Positions 52,360 through 62,416 of a stretch of 64,000 nt of DNA are shown here, piece by piece. The stretch comes from an uncultured Aquimarina sp. (GTDB lineage: Bacteria > Bacteroidota > Bacteroidia > Flavobacteriales > Flavobacteriaceae), in NCBI GenBank assembly GCA_947497175.1, contig CANMFM010000006.1, forward strand, positions 186,001-250,000, read 5' to 3'. Each line of letters begins with the position of its first letter. Position 1 is the stretch's first letter. The translations under genes and the position numbers were made by a program. The notes under the pieces were generated by a model. That model worked only from the letters and a program-made list of their open reading frames with translations, was not told where the DNA came from and did not search any database.

Positions 52360-53889
52360 ATGGCAATAATAGGATCATTAATCAAGGGTGCAATAGAGTT
52401 GAAAGGAGCGTTATCTTCAGAACCTAACCACGTAGAAGCACAACAAAAAGTATTGGCAGAATTGCTAAAAACAGCATCAGATACTGATTTTGGAAAGAAG
52501 TATCTTTTCGAGTTTATTTTGCTGTCAGATGATGTTCAAAAAAACTTTGCACAAGAAGTACCTTTTTTTGATTATCATCAGCTGTACGAGCAGTGGTGGC
52601 ATAAGGTTGTTGATGGTAAGGATAATGTTACCTGGCCTGGAAGTCCAGATTATTTTGCACTAAGCTCAGGGACGACTGGCAAAAAAAGCAAGCGTATTCC
52701 CGTTACCAACCAAATGATAGAAGCTATTCGACAGGCAGGAATCAAACAGGTTGAGGCATTATCGAATTTTGATTTGCCCTCAGAATTTTTTGAAAAAGAA
52801 ATTATGATGCTGGGTAGCTCCACTGATTTAGAAGAAAAAGATGGTCATCTTGAAGGAGAAATTAGCGGTATTAGTGCTAGTAACATTCCTTTTTGGTTTG
52901 AGGGATATTATAAGCCAGGAAAAGAGATTGCACAGATCGATAATTGGGATCATCGTATTCAACGAATTGCAGAAAAAGCAAAAAATTGGGATATTGGCGC
53001 ATTAAGCGGAATCCCATCGTGGATGGAGTTAATGCTGCAAAAGGTAATCGACTATCATCATGTAGATACGATCCATGATATCTGGCCCAACTTGCAAGTA
53101 TATACTTCAGGAGGAGTAGCTTTTGCTCCTTATGAAAAAAGCTTCAACAAATTACTGGCACATCCAATTTCTGTGATTGATACGTATCTGGCTTCTGAAG
53201 GATTTATCGCTTATCAAGAACGGCCAGAAACAGACGCGATGAAGCTGATTACGAATAATGGTATTTATTTTGAATTTGTTCCTTTTCAACCAGAATATAT
53301 TAACCAAGACGGTTCGCTTAAACAAGATGCTCCTTCGATTACGATAGCAGATGTAGAGACCGAACAAGATTACGTTCTGTTGCTTAGCACAGTATCTGGG
53401 GCATGGCGATATATTATCGGCGATACCATTGAATTTACCGATGTAGAACGGGCAGAGATTAGAATTACCGGAAGAACAAAATTTTTTCTCAACGTAGTTG
53501 GATCACAACTGTCTGTAAATAAAATGAATGCTGCACTAAGGGAGATTGAAGAAAAATATAGCACAGAAATTCCAGAATTTACATTAGCCGCTACCAAAAT
53601 TAATGATGAGTTCTATCACCATTGGTATTTGGGTACAGATGCTCAAACAGACAACAAGACACTAGCCAAGGCTTTAGACGAAAGCTTGAAGAATGCAAAT
53701 AAAAATTATAAGGTGGCTCGTAGCAAAGCCCTAAAAGGAGTGAAAGTAACTAAGGTTCCCGTTGAGCTGTTTGCAGAATGGAGCGGATCTCAAAAGAAAA
53801 AAGGGGGACAAGTTAAAATGGAGCGAGTAATGTCTGAAGAAAAGTTTGCCCAGTGGGAAGCTTTTGTTTTGGATCATGTTTCGAACTAA
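52360..53889 (+). CDS. GH3-family acyl-acid-amido synthetase-like protein
   Basis: The 509-aa protein matches the GH3 auxin-responsive family of the ANL adenylation superfamily. The ATP-binding loop is FALSSGTTGKKSKRIPVT (about 99-116), and later blocks include VYTSGGVAFAPYEK, IDTYLASEGF, WRYIIGDTIEFTD and ITGRTKFFLNVVG. Plant GH3 enzymes couple acids to amino acids; the bacterial substrate is unknown. It starts 11 bp after the HD-PycTM gene, and its end is 10 bp before the next ATG, so all three may be co-transcribed. Confidence 0.9.
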   Translation: MAIIGSLIKGAIELKGALSSEPNHVEAQQKVLAELLKTASDTDFGKKYLFEFILLSDDVQKNFAQEVPFFDYHQLYEQWWHKVVDGKDNVTWPGSPDYFALSSGTTGKKSKRIPVTNQMIEAIRQAGIKQVEALSNFDLPSEFFEKEIMMLGSSTDLEEKDGHLEGEISGISASNIPFWFEGYYKPGKEIAQIDNWDHRIQRIAEKAKNWDIGALSGIPSWMELMLQKVIDYHHVDTIHDIWPNLQVYTSGGVAFAPYEKSFNKLLAHPISVIDTYLASEGFIAYQERPETDAMKLITNNGIYFEFVPFQPEYINQDGSLKQDAPSITIADVETEQDYVLLLSTVSGAWRYIIGDTIEFTDVERAEIRITGRTKFFLNVVGSQLSVNKMNAALREIEEKYSTEIPEFTLAATKINDEFYHHWYLGTDAQTDNKTLAKALDESLKNANKNYKVARSKALKGVKVTKVPVELFAEWSGSQKKKGGQVKMERVMSEEKFAQWEAFVLDHVSN

Positions 53890-53899
53890 ATTTTTTTCT

Positions 53900-56800
53900 A
53901 TGAATTATAAATTTATAATAGGTATACTTACGTTTTTAGTTTCTAGCTGCGCACTGTATGAACCAAAATATAGAGAGCCTTTTGATGAGTCGATTGTACC
54001 TCAGGGTAAAGAAATCGAAAAGACTTTTTATCTGATCGGAGATGCCGGATACGCACAAGAAGGTAAGAGTACTCCAGCTTTACTAGCACTAGAAAAATAT
54101 CTCGAAAATAACAAACAAAAAGGAAACTACGCTATCTTTTTGGGAGACAATATTTATCCAGATGGGATGCCAGAAGAGGATGAAAAGGATCGAAAAATAG
54201 CTGAGCACAGGTTAGATGCTCAAATCGACGCTGTTAAGAATTTTGACGGTCAAATCTATTTCATACCAGGCAATCATGACTGGTATAACGAAGGTTTAAA
54301 GGGTTTGGAACGAGAAGAACAATATTTTGAGAAGAAGCTTGCAGACAAGAAAGTCTTTAAACCTTCAAAAGGTTGTGCTCTGGAAAGTATTGACATTACC
54401 GATAATATCCAATTAATAATATTAGATTCTCAATGGTATCTTGAAGATTGGGATAAGCACCCTACCATTAATGATAACTGTCCAGAGATTAAAACTCGTG
54501 AGGCCATGTTTCTTGAGATCGAGAGTGAATTAAAGAAAAATCAGGATAAAACTATCTTGTTTGCATTGCATCACCCTTTGTATACTAATGGTGTGCATGG
54601 TGGAAAATACGCACCGGTAAAACACGTTTATCCTTCTCAAAAGAAATTACCATTACCGGTACTTGGATCATTAGCAATGCAAATTCGAACCGCTGGAGGT
54701 ATTTCTACTCAGGATAAGCAAAACAAACAATACAAATCACTGGTTAAACGTTTGTCAACAATTGCAAAAGGTGCAAATCGGGTTATTTTTGCCTCTGGTC
54801 ACGAGCATTCTATACAGTATATAGAGCATGAAGGAGTAAAGCAAATTGTCTCAGGGTCAGGAGCTAAAAATTCATATGCCACGTTAAGCAATGATGGACT
54901 CTTTGCTTATGGTGGTCAGGGGTTTGTACGATTAGATGTGTATAAAGACGGTTCTTCATGGGCTACCTATTTTGGAAGTACGAATAACGAACCTCATTTG
55001 CTTTATCGAAAAGAGATTTATAAAGAAATACCCGAGTTTGATCTCTCTTCGGTTCCGGAGGTTACTCAGCAAACTGTTTTTGCTTCGGTATATGAAAAAG
55101 AAGATACAGATAAGTCAGAGTTCTTTGAAAGTATATGGGGTGACCGCTATCGTAGTCTGTACGGTAAAAAAATTAAAGCAAAAGTAGCGCTCCTAGACAC
55201 GCTTTATGGAGGGCTTGAAGTAGTACGAAAAGGCGGTGGAAATCAGACACGATCCTTGCGTTTGCAAGATAAAGATGGCAAACAATATAATATGCGCGCG
55301 CTGAAGAAAAGTGGGGTTAAGTTTCTACAGTCTGTTGTTTTTAAGGATGCTTATCTGGAAGAGTCTTTAGAAAACACTATCTCAGAAGATCTTTTAATGG
55401 ATTTTTATACCGCCGGACATCCTTATATTTTTACCATAATCCCGGAGTTATCTAATGCGGTAGGTATTTTTCATACCAATCCAAAAATTTATTACGTCCC
55501 AAAACAAAAAGCCTTAGGGAAATATAATGTCGATCATGGTGGGGAATTATACATGATCGAAGAGCGACCAGAAAAAAATCATAAAGATTTATCGTCTTTT
55601 GGTAAACCAGACGATATAGAGAGTACTTCCGATGTGTATGAGCGTTTGCGTCGGGATGAGAAATATAAAATTGACGAACCGTCCTATATAAGAGCAAGAG
55701 TTTTTGATATGTTAATTGGCGATTGGGATCGTCACGAAGATCAATGGAGATGGGCCGAGTTCGAACTGGAAAATGGAGATCATATTTTTAAACCGATTCC
55801 TCGAGATCGGGATCAGGCGTTTTCTAATTTTGATAGTGGTTTTTTAGGAACTTTAAAAGGAGTGTTGGGATTTGCGAATCAATTTCAGGAGTATGACGAA
55901 GAATTAAAAGAAGTAAAATGGATGAATGCTGCGGCTACCAAATTAGATCGTACTTTGATTCAAAGTAGTGGGAGAGAAGAGTGGATAAAACAGGCAAAAC
56001 ATATTCAGGAGAACTTGACCGATGAAGTAATCGAAAGCGCCTTTGAAAACATTCCTCTGGAAGCCAGGGGGGAAGATGCGGATAACATCAAGAAAAATTT
56101 AAAAGGAAGACGAGAAAATTTAGAAAATATTACAAACAGATACTACAGTTTTCTTGCAAGCACAGCCACAGTTACGGGTACTGATAAAGATGACTTTTTT
56201 GATATTCGACGTATGAAGAATGGAAAAACCAGGATAGTCGTTTATAGAATAAAAGATGAAGAAAAAGGAACTGTAGTAAGTGATAAAATTTTTAATAAAA
56301 AAGATACTAAAGAAATCTGGATATATGGTTTAGATGATGATGATGTTTTTGAATCTTCGGGAAAAGCCGATAACCCAATTCGTGTTAATATTGTTGGAGG
56401 ACAAAATAATGATATTTACAGATTCGACAAAGGTCGAAACATTGCCGTCTATGATCATAAAAGCAAACCCAACACTATTGAGAAAAAAGGAGGTGCGAAA
56501 ATTCGCTTCACCGATAATTATCAAATTAATAATTATGATAAAAACAAACATACTCTAAAGGGTTCTTCTATCTCACCGGTCATTGGTTATAATCCTGATG
56601 ATGGCGTTCGTGTTGGCCCCATGACAATTCTTGCTATCGATGGTTTTCATCGTAATCCTTTTTCCAGTAGTCATACCCTTTCAGGAGGGTATTATTCTGC
56701 CACCAATGGTTTTGAGCTTGGTTATCGCGGTGAATTTGCAAGTGTGCTCGGTAAATACCATGCGTTGATAGATGCTCGATACACCAGTCCGGATTTTACA

Positions 56801-57607
56801 GTTAATTTTTTTGGATTTGGAAACAACACCGAAAATAATCAGGACGAACTGAGTTTTGATTACAATCGAGTAAAATTAAGTACCTACAGTGTCTCTGTTG
56901 GGGTAGCAAAAAATGGAAGGTTAGGAAGCTTTTTTGAGTACATCGCAACCTTTGAGGGGATAAGAATTGATGATACGCCAAATCGCTTTATAACATTAGA
57001 AGCCGATTTGCAAGATTCTGAAGCATTTGATCGAAAGTGGTTTGCAGGTGTAGACGGCACGTACCGATATGAGAGCTATGACGTAGTGCTAAATCCAACG
57101 AGCGGAATGAAGTTTGAAATCAACGTTGGTGCCCGAATGAATGTCGATGATACTGACAGAACTTTTGGCTATATCAAACCTCACCTAAGTTTTTATAATG
57201 CCTTAACCAGAAACCGTAAACTTGTATTGAAGACAGCTGCACAAGGCCAGTTTAATCTTGGAGAAAACTTTGAATTCTATCAGGCAGCACAGTTAGGAGA
57301 TGAAAATCTGCTTCGGGGATATAGAACAGAACGTTTCTCAGGAAAATCTTCTTTGGCAGGTAGTGTAGACATTCGCTATAGTTTCGACAAATTTAAAACA
57401 CCAATTTTACCATTACAAATCGGGATATTTACAGGCGCAGACACAGGAAGAGTCTGGGTGAGCGGAAATGAAACATCCGATCAGTGGAACAGTGATTACG
57501 GTGGCGGTTTTTGGATCAATAGTGCCAACTCGATAAACGGAACCTTTAACTTATTTACCGGCGAGGACGGTACACGATTTTCATGTGCTCTCGCTTTCAA
57601 ATTTTAA
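53900..57607 (+). CDS. Metallophosphoesterase, kinase-like and outer-membrane beta-barrel fusion lipoprotein
   Basis: I choose ATG 53900 (1235 aa), which gives a lipoprotein signal (FIIGILTFLVSSC). Residues about 40-340 are a calcineurin-like phosphoesterase: IGDAGYAQEG, LGDNIYPDG, PGNHDWYN, LHHPLYTNG and SGHEHS. Residues about 430-700 carry, in order, a glycine-rich VRKGGGNQTRSLRL, a YNMRALKK that resembles a beta-3 lysine, LIGDWDRHEDQW and PIPRDRDQAFSNFD, a FAM20/HipA-like kinase order. The last ~400 residues form a BamA-type barrel with GDENLLRGYRTERFSG. The barrel would sit in the outer membrane, with the catalytic parts in the periplasm or outside. The kinase reading is inference. Confidence 0.84.
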   Translation: MNYKFIIGILTFLVSSCALYEPKYREPFDESIVPQGKEIEKTFYLIGDAGYAQEGKSTPALLALEKYLENNKQKGNYAIFLGDNIYPDGMPEEDEKDRKIAEHRLDAQIDAVKNFDGQIYFIPGNHDWYNEGLKGLEREEQYFEKKLADKKVFKPSKGCALESIDITDNIQLIILDSQWYLEDWDKHPTINDNCPEIKTREAMFLEIESELKKNQDKTILFALHHPLYTNGVHGGKYAPVKHVYPSQKKLPLPVLGSLAMQIRTAGGISTQDKQNKQYKSLVKRLSTIAKGANRVIFASGHEHSIQYIEHEGVKQIVSGSGAKNSYATLSNDGLFAYGGQGFVRLDVYKDGSSWATYFGSTNNEPHLLYRKEIYKEIPEFDLSSVPEVTQQTVFASVYEKEDTDKSEFFESIWGDRYRSLYGKKIKAKVALLDTLYGGLEVVRKGGGNQTRSLRLQDKDGKQYNMRALKKSGVKFLQSVVFKDAYLEESLENTISEDLLMDFYTAGHPYIFTIIPELSNAVGIFHTNPKIYYVPKQKALGKYNVDHGGELYMIEERPEKNHKDLSSFGKPDDIESTSDVYERLRRDEKYKIDEPSYIRARVFDMLIGDWDRHEDQWRWAEFELENGDHIFKPIPRDRDQAFSNFDSGFLGTLKGVLGFANQFQEYDEELKEVKWMNAAATKLDRTLIQSSGREEWIKQAKHIQENLTDEVIESAFENIPLEARGEDADNIKKNLKGRRENLENITNRYYSFLASTATVTGTDKDDFFDIRRMKNGKTRIVVYRIKDEEKGTVVSDKIFNKKDTKEIWIYGLDDDDVFESSGKADNPIRVNIVGGQNNDIYRFDKGRNIAVYDHKSKPNTIEKKGGAKIRFTDNYQINNYDKNKHTLKGSSISPVIGYNPDDGVRVGPMTILAIDGFHRNPFSSSHTLSGGYYSATNGFELGYRGEFASVLGKYHALIDARYTSPDFTVNFFGFGNNTENNQDELSFDYNRVKLSTYSVSVGVAKNGRLGSFFEYIATFEGIRIDDTPNRFITLEADLQDSEAFDRKWFAGVDGTYRYESYDVVLNPTSGMKFEINVGARMNVDDTDRTFGYIKPHLSFYNALTRNRKLVLKTAAQGQFNLGENFEFYQAAQLGDENLLRGYRTERFSGKSSLAGSVDIRYSFDKFKTPILPLQIGIFTGADTGRVWVSGNETSDQWNSDYGGGFWINSANSINGTFNLFTGEDGTRFSCALAFKF

Positions 57608-57640
57608 TTGACCTATGTATAACCTATTTAATATAAAAAA

Positions 57641-58456
57641 ATGAAAAAACTTACTTATAAAAATGTTTTAGTGCTCTTAGTACTTTTATGCACGTTAGCT
57701 TCTAACGCTCAAGATACAGCATCACCGTATCATACAGATTTCTGGACAGACGGAGCATGGTTGGCAGGTAGTCTTGGTGTAAGTGCGTATGGATTAGTTT
57801 CGGTGATCAATAAAGACGATTTAACGTTACAAGAACTACAAGATCTTAACGAAGATGATATTATAGGAATTGACCGATGGGCCGCTGGTTATCGTTCTGA
57901 GAGCGCTAATCGTCTTAGTGATATTCCTTTTTATACCTCTTTTGCGACTCCGTTTTTATTCCTCTTTAACCAACAAACCCGCAAAGATGCAGGTCAATTA
58001 TCTGTCTTATTCGTAGAAACTATGGCTACTACAAGTGCTCTTTTTACCGTTACTGCGGGATTAGTACAAAGAAGCCGACCATTGGTTTATGATCCTACTT
58101 TAGAAATAGGTGAACGTTTAGACAATGATAATCAAAGATCATTCTATAGTGGTCATGTTGCGGCATCTGCAGCGGCTACTTTTTTTGCGGCTAAGGTGTT
58201 TAGTGATTATTTTCCCGACTCTAAAGCTAAACCATTTGTATGGGCAGGTGCGGCTCTTACTCCTGCTGTTGTAGGCTATTTTAGAATAGAATCAGGGAAT
58301 CATTTTCTTACCGATGTTTTGTTAGGATATGGATTGGGAGCTGCTGCTGGAATATTAGTCCCAGAATTGCACAAGAAAAAGGATAATAATCTTAAAGTCT
58401 CTGCAGGAATCAACTTTGAAGGCCAACAAACATTTTTGATTTCATATGATTTTTAA
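57641..58456 (+). CDS. Secreted PAP2-family phosphatase
   Basis: The 271-aa protein has a signal peptide (LLVLLCTLASNAQ) and the three PAP2 motifs in order: QRSRPLVYD, SFYSGHVAA (the YSGH motif) and YFRIESGNHFLTDVLLG (with the SRxxxxxHxxxD pattern read as FRIESGNHFLTD). Such enzymes dephosphorylate lipid phosphates or undecaprenyl-pyrophosphate-type substrates. A membrane-like segment near the end (LGYGLGAAAGILV) is usual. It follows the triple-fusion gene by 34 bp and may be co-transcribed. Confidence 0.87.
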   Translation: MKKLTYKNVLVLLVLLCTLASNAQDTASPYHTDFWTDGAWLAGSLGVSAYGLVSVINKDDLTLQELQDLNEDDIIGIDRWAAGYRSESANRLSDIPFYTSFATPFLFLFNQQTRKDAGQLSVLFVETMATTSALFTVTAGLVQRSRPLVYDPTLEIGERLDNDNQRSFYSGHVAASAAATFFAAKVFSDYFPDSKAKPFVWAGAALTPAVVGYFRIESGNHFLTDVLLGYGLGAAAGILVPELHKKKDNNLKVSAGINFEGQQTFLISYDF

Positions 58457-58522
58457 ATATATTCAGAACTAAGATCTAGTGCAATAGCAATACCCAAATT
58501 ACGTACAACAAATAAAACCGAT

Positions 58523-59428
58523 ATGTATACCTTTAAATGTTACATAATACTGCTTTTGGCGGCAATTACTACGATACAAGTAAATGCTCAACTCACTGAT
58601 ATTGCTAGAGTAGAATATACATATTTTCCACAGCGCGGAAGTGATAATTCGTTTAAAAGATTTAGGTCTCTAATTAATTTTCCGATTAAATTAAACGAGA
58701 AAGGAAGCTATCTCGTAACTGGGTTAGAATATAGAGGTGTAAATTTTGATTACGAGGATATAACGTCTTTTGACGTATCTGGTTTTGATAGATTAAGGTC
58801 AGTAGAGATAACTCTGGGATATACTTTTAAGCTTAAGAATGATTGGCGTTTTGCTATCAAATCAGGGGTTATGGCTGCCTCTAATTTTGAGACAAGTAAA
58901 CTTATACAAGACGATTTATTATATTCCGGTGCTGTTTTTCTTATTAAAGACCAGGGTGATATTGAAAACAAAACACCCTGGCGTTTAATTTTGGGCTTAC
59001 AATATTCAACCACAGCAGGAAGACCATTCCCGCTTCCTATTGTAAATTACTACAGAAAGTTTCACCCTTCCTGGTCCTATGCTGTAGGAGTCCCTAAGAC
59101 GAATATCAAATATTCGATAAACAACAAAAACAGCTTACAATGTTTTGCTACCCTCGATGGTTTTTATGCTAATCTACAAGAAAATAGAACGGTAACCTCT
59201 ACAGATCCGCTTCAGGATAATGAAACTGCTAGTAATATTTCAATGTTAATAGCTCTTGCAGGCCTTGGTTATGAACATTTGTTTACACAACATCTGGTGT
59301 TCTATACGTATGTTGGGTATACCATACTTAATGATATTCGCTTGCGAGATGCAGATCAAGAAAATGTATTAACTGTTAATGATAAGAACAGCTCATATAT
59401 TCGAGCTGGGCTTAAATTTAAAATCTGA
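58523..59428 (+). CDS. Outer-membrane barrel-like protein (DUF6268-like)
   Basis: The 301-aa protein has a signal peptide (ILLLAAITTIQVNAQ) and a beta-strand-rich body: YTYFPQRGSDNSFKRFRSL, FPIKLNEKGSYLVTGLEY, then repeated amphipathic strands up to a C-terminal IRAGLKFKI. The pattern matches what I recall of the DUF6268 barrel family of Bacteroidota. Function unknown. It follows the PAP2 gene by 67 bp. Confidence 0.72.
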   Translation: MYTFKCYIILLLAAITTIQVNAQLTDIARVEYTYFPQRGSDNSFKRFRSLINFPIKLNEKGSYLVTGLEYRGVNFDYEDITSFDVSGFDRLRSVEITLGYTFKLKNDWRFAIKSGVMAASNFETSKLIQDDLLYSGAVFLIKDQGDIENKTPWRLILGLQYSTTAGRPFPLPIVNYYRKFHPSWSYAVGVPKTNIKYSINNKNSLQCFATLDGFYANLQENRTVTSTDPLQDNETASNISMLIALAGLGYEHLFTQHLVFYTYVGYTILNDIRLRDADQENVLTVNDKNSSYIRAGLKFKI

Positions 59429-60090
59429 TTTTTTAACTATACCATTTAACATGTACTTACTAGTGTAGAAGTAAGAATACTACATTTAGGGCTAGTATCT
59501 GAAAAAGGCTATACCTATACCGTACATGTAAATAAACCATTTTCCAGAGTATACTCAACACCAGATCTTAATTTTACCTTTTTTATTCCTTGAACACCAT
59601 TTGTGATTCCATTAGACATTAAAGATCTTTTATAAAAAAAAATTGGATAGAGACCGACACCTTCAAAAAATAATTTCTGTGGTAGTTGATTCTTGGTGTG
59701 TTCATTTATTTTCAAATTCAAATCCTTATTGAGTATAAAATGATTTGTTTGAAATCTAATTGTTTTAGTAATTATTTAATCTTAACTCCAGTATAAAGCT
59801 GCGTGCTAAAGTCCAGGTAACAGCAATATCTAATCTTATATCGGCAAAATTAATCCGAGTTCTATTTTTTAGCAAGCTAAAAGATAATGGATGGATTACG
59901 ATTTTGTGAAAATATCACTACTCTATTAAGAGGTACAGCAATAGGTTGAGTGTTTTTATAAATCATAGCTTGTAGTAGTATTTCTAATGAGCTTTTCATA
60001 ATAAGTTTTTTACACAATATCTATTATTGAAAACACAAAAAGCTTGTCTACATAAGACAAGCCTTTGTGTATTCTTAAGCGTTCAGATTT
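59429..60090. other. Intergenic region without a convincing gene
   Basis: These 662 bp separate two convergent genes. A short minus-strand frame (59515-59721, 68 codons) is possible but has no signal, no upstream promoter I can see and no recognisable family, so I do not call it. The only clear element is the hairpin terminator at 60033-60070. Confidence 0.5.
60033..60070 (-). terminator. Terminator of the barrel gene on the minus strand
   Basis: AGCTTGTC and GACAAGC arms, extended by ACACAAA and TTTGTGT, make a stem of about 15 bp with one bulge and a TACATAA loop. On the minus strand it is followed by a T-rich run, as expected downstream of the gene ending at 60091. Confidence 0.75.
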
Positions 60091-60696
60091 CTAAAACATA
60101 AATCCAACACCAGCAGAAAACACAGAATTTCGAACATCTGTACCTTCTATGATTTCTGAAAATCCGTAAGTATATCTGGCTTGAATAAAAAATCCGGATG
60201 TTAATTTAAATTCTGCACCTGCGGCAAGCTGAAAATCAAAATCTTTTATTCGGTTAGTATCAAAATCTCCGCCGTCTCCGGTAGGGTCTATATCTACTTC
60301 TTCATTAATTTTGAAACCAAACTGTGGCCCTGCGTGAATATTTAAACCTTCGATGAGATAAATTTTAGCTAAAAGTGGTACTTGAATGTAATCAATCTGA
60401 AATTCTGCCTCGGGTGTTAAAGGAATTCCTGCGAAAGATATTTCTTCAATATCAAATCCTTGCCCAGAGTAAAACACTTCTCCTTGTAACGCGAATTTTT
60501 CTGCTATAAAAGTCTCTGCTACAAGCCCCGCATAAAAACTTGTTCTTGATTTGGGATCTTCAAAACCGTCTCCAGTAATTGTTGAAAAATTAACTCCTCC
60601 ACGAGCTCCTAACTGAAATTTGCTTTCTGCATCTTGAGCAAATAATACTACTCCACATAAAAGAAAAGTAAAGAATAATACTGTTTTTTTCATCAT
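60091..60696 (-). CDS. Outer-membrane beta-barrel protein (porin family)
   Basis: The 201-aa protein has a signal peptide (LFFTFLLCGVVLFAQ) and the PF13568-type barrel pattern: KFQLGARGGVNFSTITGDGF, FYAGLVAETFIAEKFALQGE, IQVPLLAKIYLIEGLNIHAG and the closing strand VFSAGVGFMF with a terminal Phe. These 8-strand barrels are very common in Flavobacteriia and of unknown role. A TAATTTTG promoter box lies about 31 bp before the start. Confidence 0.87.
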   Translation of the reverse strand: MMKKTVLFFTFLLCGVVLFAQDAESKFQLGARGGVNFSTITGDGFEDPKSRTSFYAGLVAETFIAEKFALQGEVFYSGQGFDIEEISFAGIPLTPEAEFQIDYIQVPLLAKIYLIEGLNIHAGPQFGFKINEEVDIDPTGDGGDFDTNRIKDFDFQLAAGAEFKLTSGFFIQARYTYGFSEIIEGTDVRNSVFSAGVGFMF

Positions 60697-60727
60697 TGTA
60701 TGTTTTTGTTTATAATTTTTGTTTGAT

Positions 60728-60735
60728 CAAAATTA
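60728..60735 (-). promoter_or_regulatory. TAnnTTTG promoter box of the barrel gene
   Basis: On the minus strand this reads TAATTTTG, a perfect Bacteroidota -7 element, 31 bp upstream of the ATG at 60696. A TTTTTG lies upstream at a slightly long spacing. Confidence 0.5.
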
Positions 60736-60869
60736 TAGCGAACACACATTAGTGATTGACCCAAAAACCCCAGTTTTTAACTCATTAGATAATAGAATTA
60801 AGGTTTAACAAAATTTAAGATATTTAGATTTGAGAGTGCTAATTTTGATATGAAATACCTAAGAAAAAT

Positions 60870-62297
60870 TTATAATAAAGGGCTAAAGAACCTAGCAATA
60901 CCTTCAGACAATTTACGTTTTAAAGGGCGGTTTTTATACGTTTCATATTCAAGAAGTACGCTTTCTTCACAATCCCGTATAAAATCCTGGCATACACTTT
61001 CTGCAACTTCATTATCATAAATCAAAGCATTGGTCTCAAAATTATGCTCAAAACTTCTGTGGTCAAAATTTCCAGAGCCTACAGAGGCAATCTCGCCATC
61101 CATAACGATTACTTTACTATGTAGAAAATCATTTTTCTGTTGATAAATTTCAATTCCTAAAAACAACAATTCTTCAAAAAATGAGAGCATACTATGCTTA
61201 GCCAGCCAGGAATCTGATTTTTTTGGGACCAGTAATTTAATCTTAACACCACTAAGTGCAGCTATTCTAAGAGCCTCGAGCATGGCGCTGTTAGGAATAA
61301 AATAGGGATTAGATATATAAATGTATTCTTCTGCTAAATTAATCATCTTTATGTACTGTTGCATGATCGAAGGATGATCCGTATCTGGTCCGCCTGCTAC
61401 GATTTGTACGATAACATCGCCTTGTTTTTCGATCCCTGGGAGGTACTTGTCTTTTAATAACAGTTCTTGATCGCTGGCAAAATAATAATCCTTGATAAAA
61501 ACACGGTGTAGGCTATCTACTGCCGGACCTCTTACGTATAGATGGGTATCATCCCATATGCCTAATTCTGAATGCGAGTCAATGTACTTATCAGATATAT
61601 TGACCCCCCCGGTAAAACCAACTTTTCCATCGATTATAATAATTTTTCTATGGTTTCGATAATTTAAAGTGAATAAAAAACTTCCAAAATGTAGTGGCAT
61701 AATAGGGTACACTTTTGCTCCTATGTCTTTGAACTTTTTCTTTGCTTTTTTCCGTAAAGAATAACTTCCAATGGCATCGTAAAGAATCCTAACTTCTACA
61801 TTATTTTCTAGTTTTTCTTTTAATAGCTCGTATAATCTATCGAATAACTCTCCTTCTTCAAAAATATAGTATTGTAGGTGTATAAATTTTTCTGCTTTTT
61901 GTAGTTCGCTAAAAATTAAATCAAAAGTCTCTTCTCCACTTTGTAAAATTTTGACCTCATTAGAGGGTTGAGTAACAAAACCTGAGCTGTTTTTTAGTAA
62001 TTTAGATAACCTAACACATTTTCTGTTCTTAAATTCAACCTTTTGTTCTTTAATTAGTTCATCGCGAAATTTTTTGTCATATAATTTTCTTTTTACGGTT
62101 TCTTTTAACTTGAAGAATTTAAATTTTCTACGATTGATGCCGAAAATCACGTAAAATAAAATTCCTAAAAATGGGAAAATCAATACGATAAGTAACCAGC
62201 TTAATGACTTGGTCGGTCTGGAGCTATAAAGAATAATATGTATAATCGCCAAAAAAGTGAGAATTCCATAAGCGCTAATGATAATGATCATATTCAA
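60870..62297 (-). CDS. cls: Cardiolipin synthase (phospholipase D family)
   Basis: The 475-aa protein has two N-terminal membrane segments (about 4-24 and 32-52) and two HKD catalytic motifs: H216-x-K218-D223 in NYRNHRKIIIIDG and H393-x-K395-D400 in FLHSKVIVMDG. Length and layout match bacterial ClsA-type enzymes, which condense phosphatidylglycerol to cardiolipin in the inner membrane. The first Met or Met3 could be the start. It is monocistronic. Confidence 0.93.
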   Translation of the reverse strand: MNMIIIISAYGILTFLAIIHIILYSSRPTKSLSWLLIVLIFPFLGILFYVIFGINRRKFKFFKLKETVKRKLYDKKFRDELIKEQKVEFKNRKCVRLSKLLKNSSGFVTQPSNEVKILQSGEETFDLIFSELQKAEKFIHLQYYIFEEGELFDRLYELLKEKLENNVEVRILYDAIGSYSLRKKAKKKFKDIGAKVYPIMPLHFGSFLFTLNYRNHRKIIIIDGKVGFTGGVNISDKYIDSHSELGIWDDTHLYVRGPAVDSLHRVFIKDYYFASDQELLLKDKYLPGIEKQGDVIVQIVAGGPDTDHPSIMQQYIKMINLAEEYIYISNPYFIPNSAMLEALRIAALSGVKIKLLVPKKSDSWLAKHSMLSFFEELLFLGIEIYQQKNDFLHSKVIVMDGEIASVGSGNFDHRSFEHNFETNALIYDNEVAESVCQDFIRDCEESVLLEYETYKNRPLKRKLSEGIARFFSPLL

Positions 62298-62416
62298 TAT
62301 ACTTTTTATTATTTATACTCTTACAACTATTTTAAATGAGTTACCATTTATTTGAATTGGATTATTTCTATTTTGTGTAGTGTTGTACCTTTAAAGAAAC
62401 AAAAAATTAAGCTATT

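Noticed and set aside
59515..59721. 68-codon minus-strand frame
   Set aside because: No family, no signal peptide, no promoter seen. It may be a gene fragment, but the sequence does not show which.
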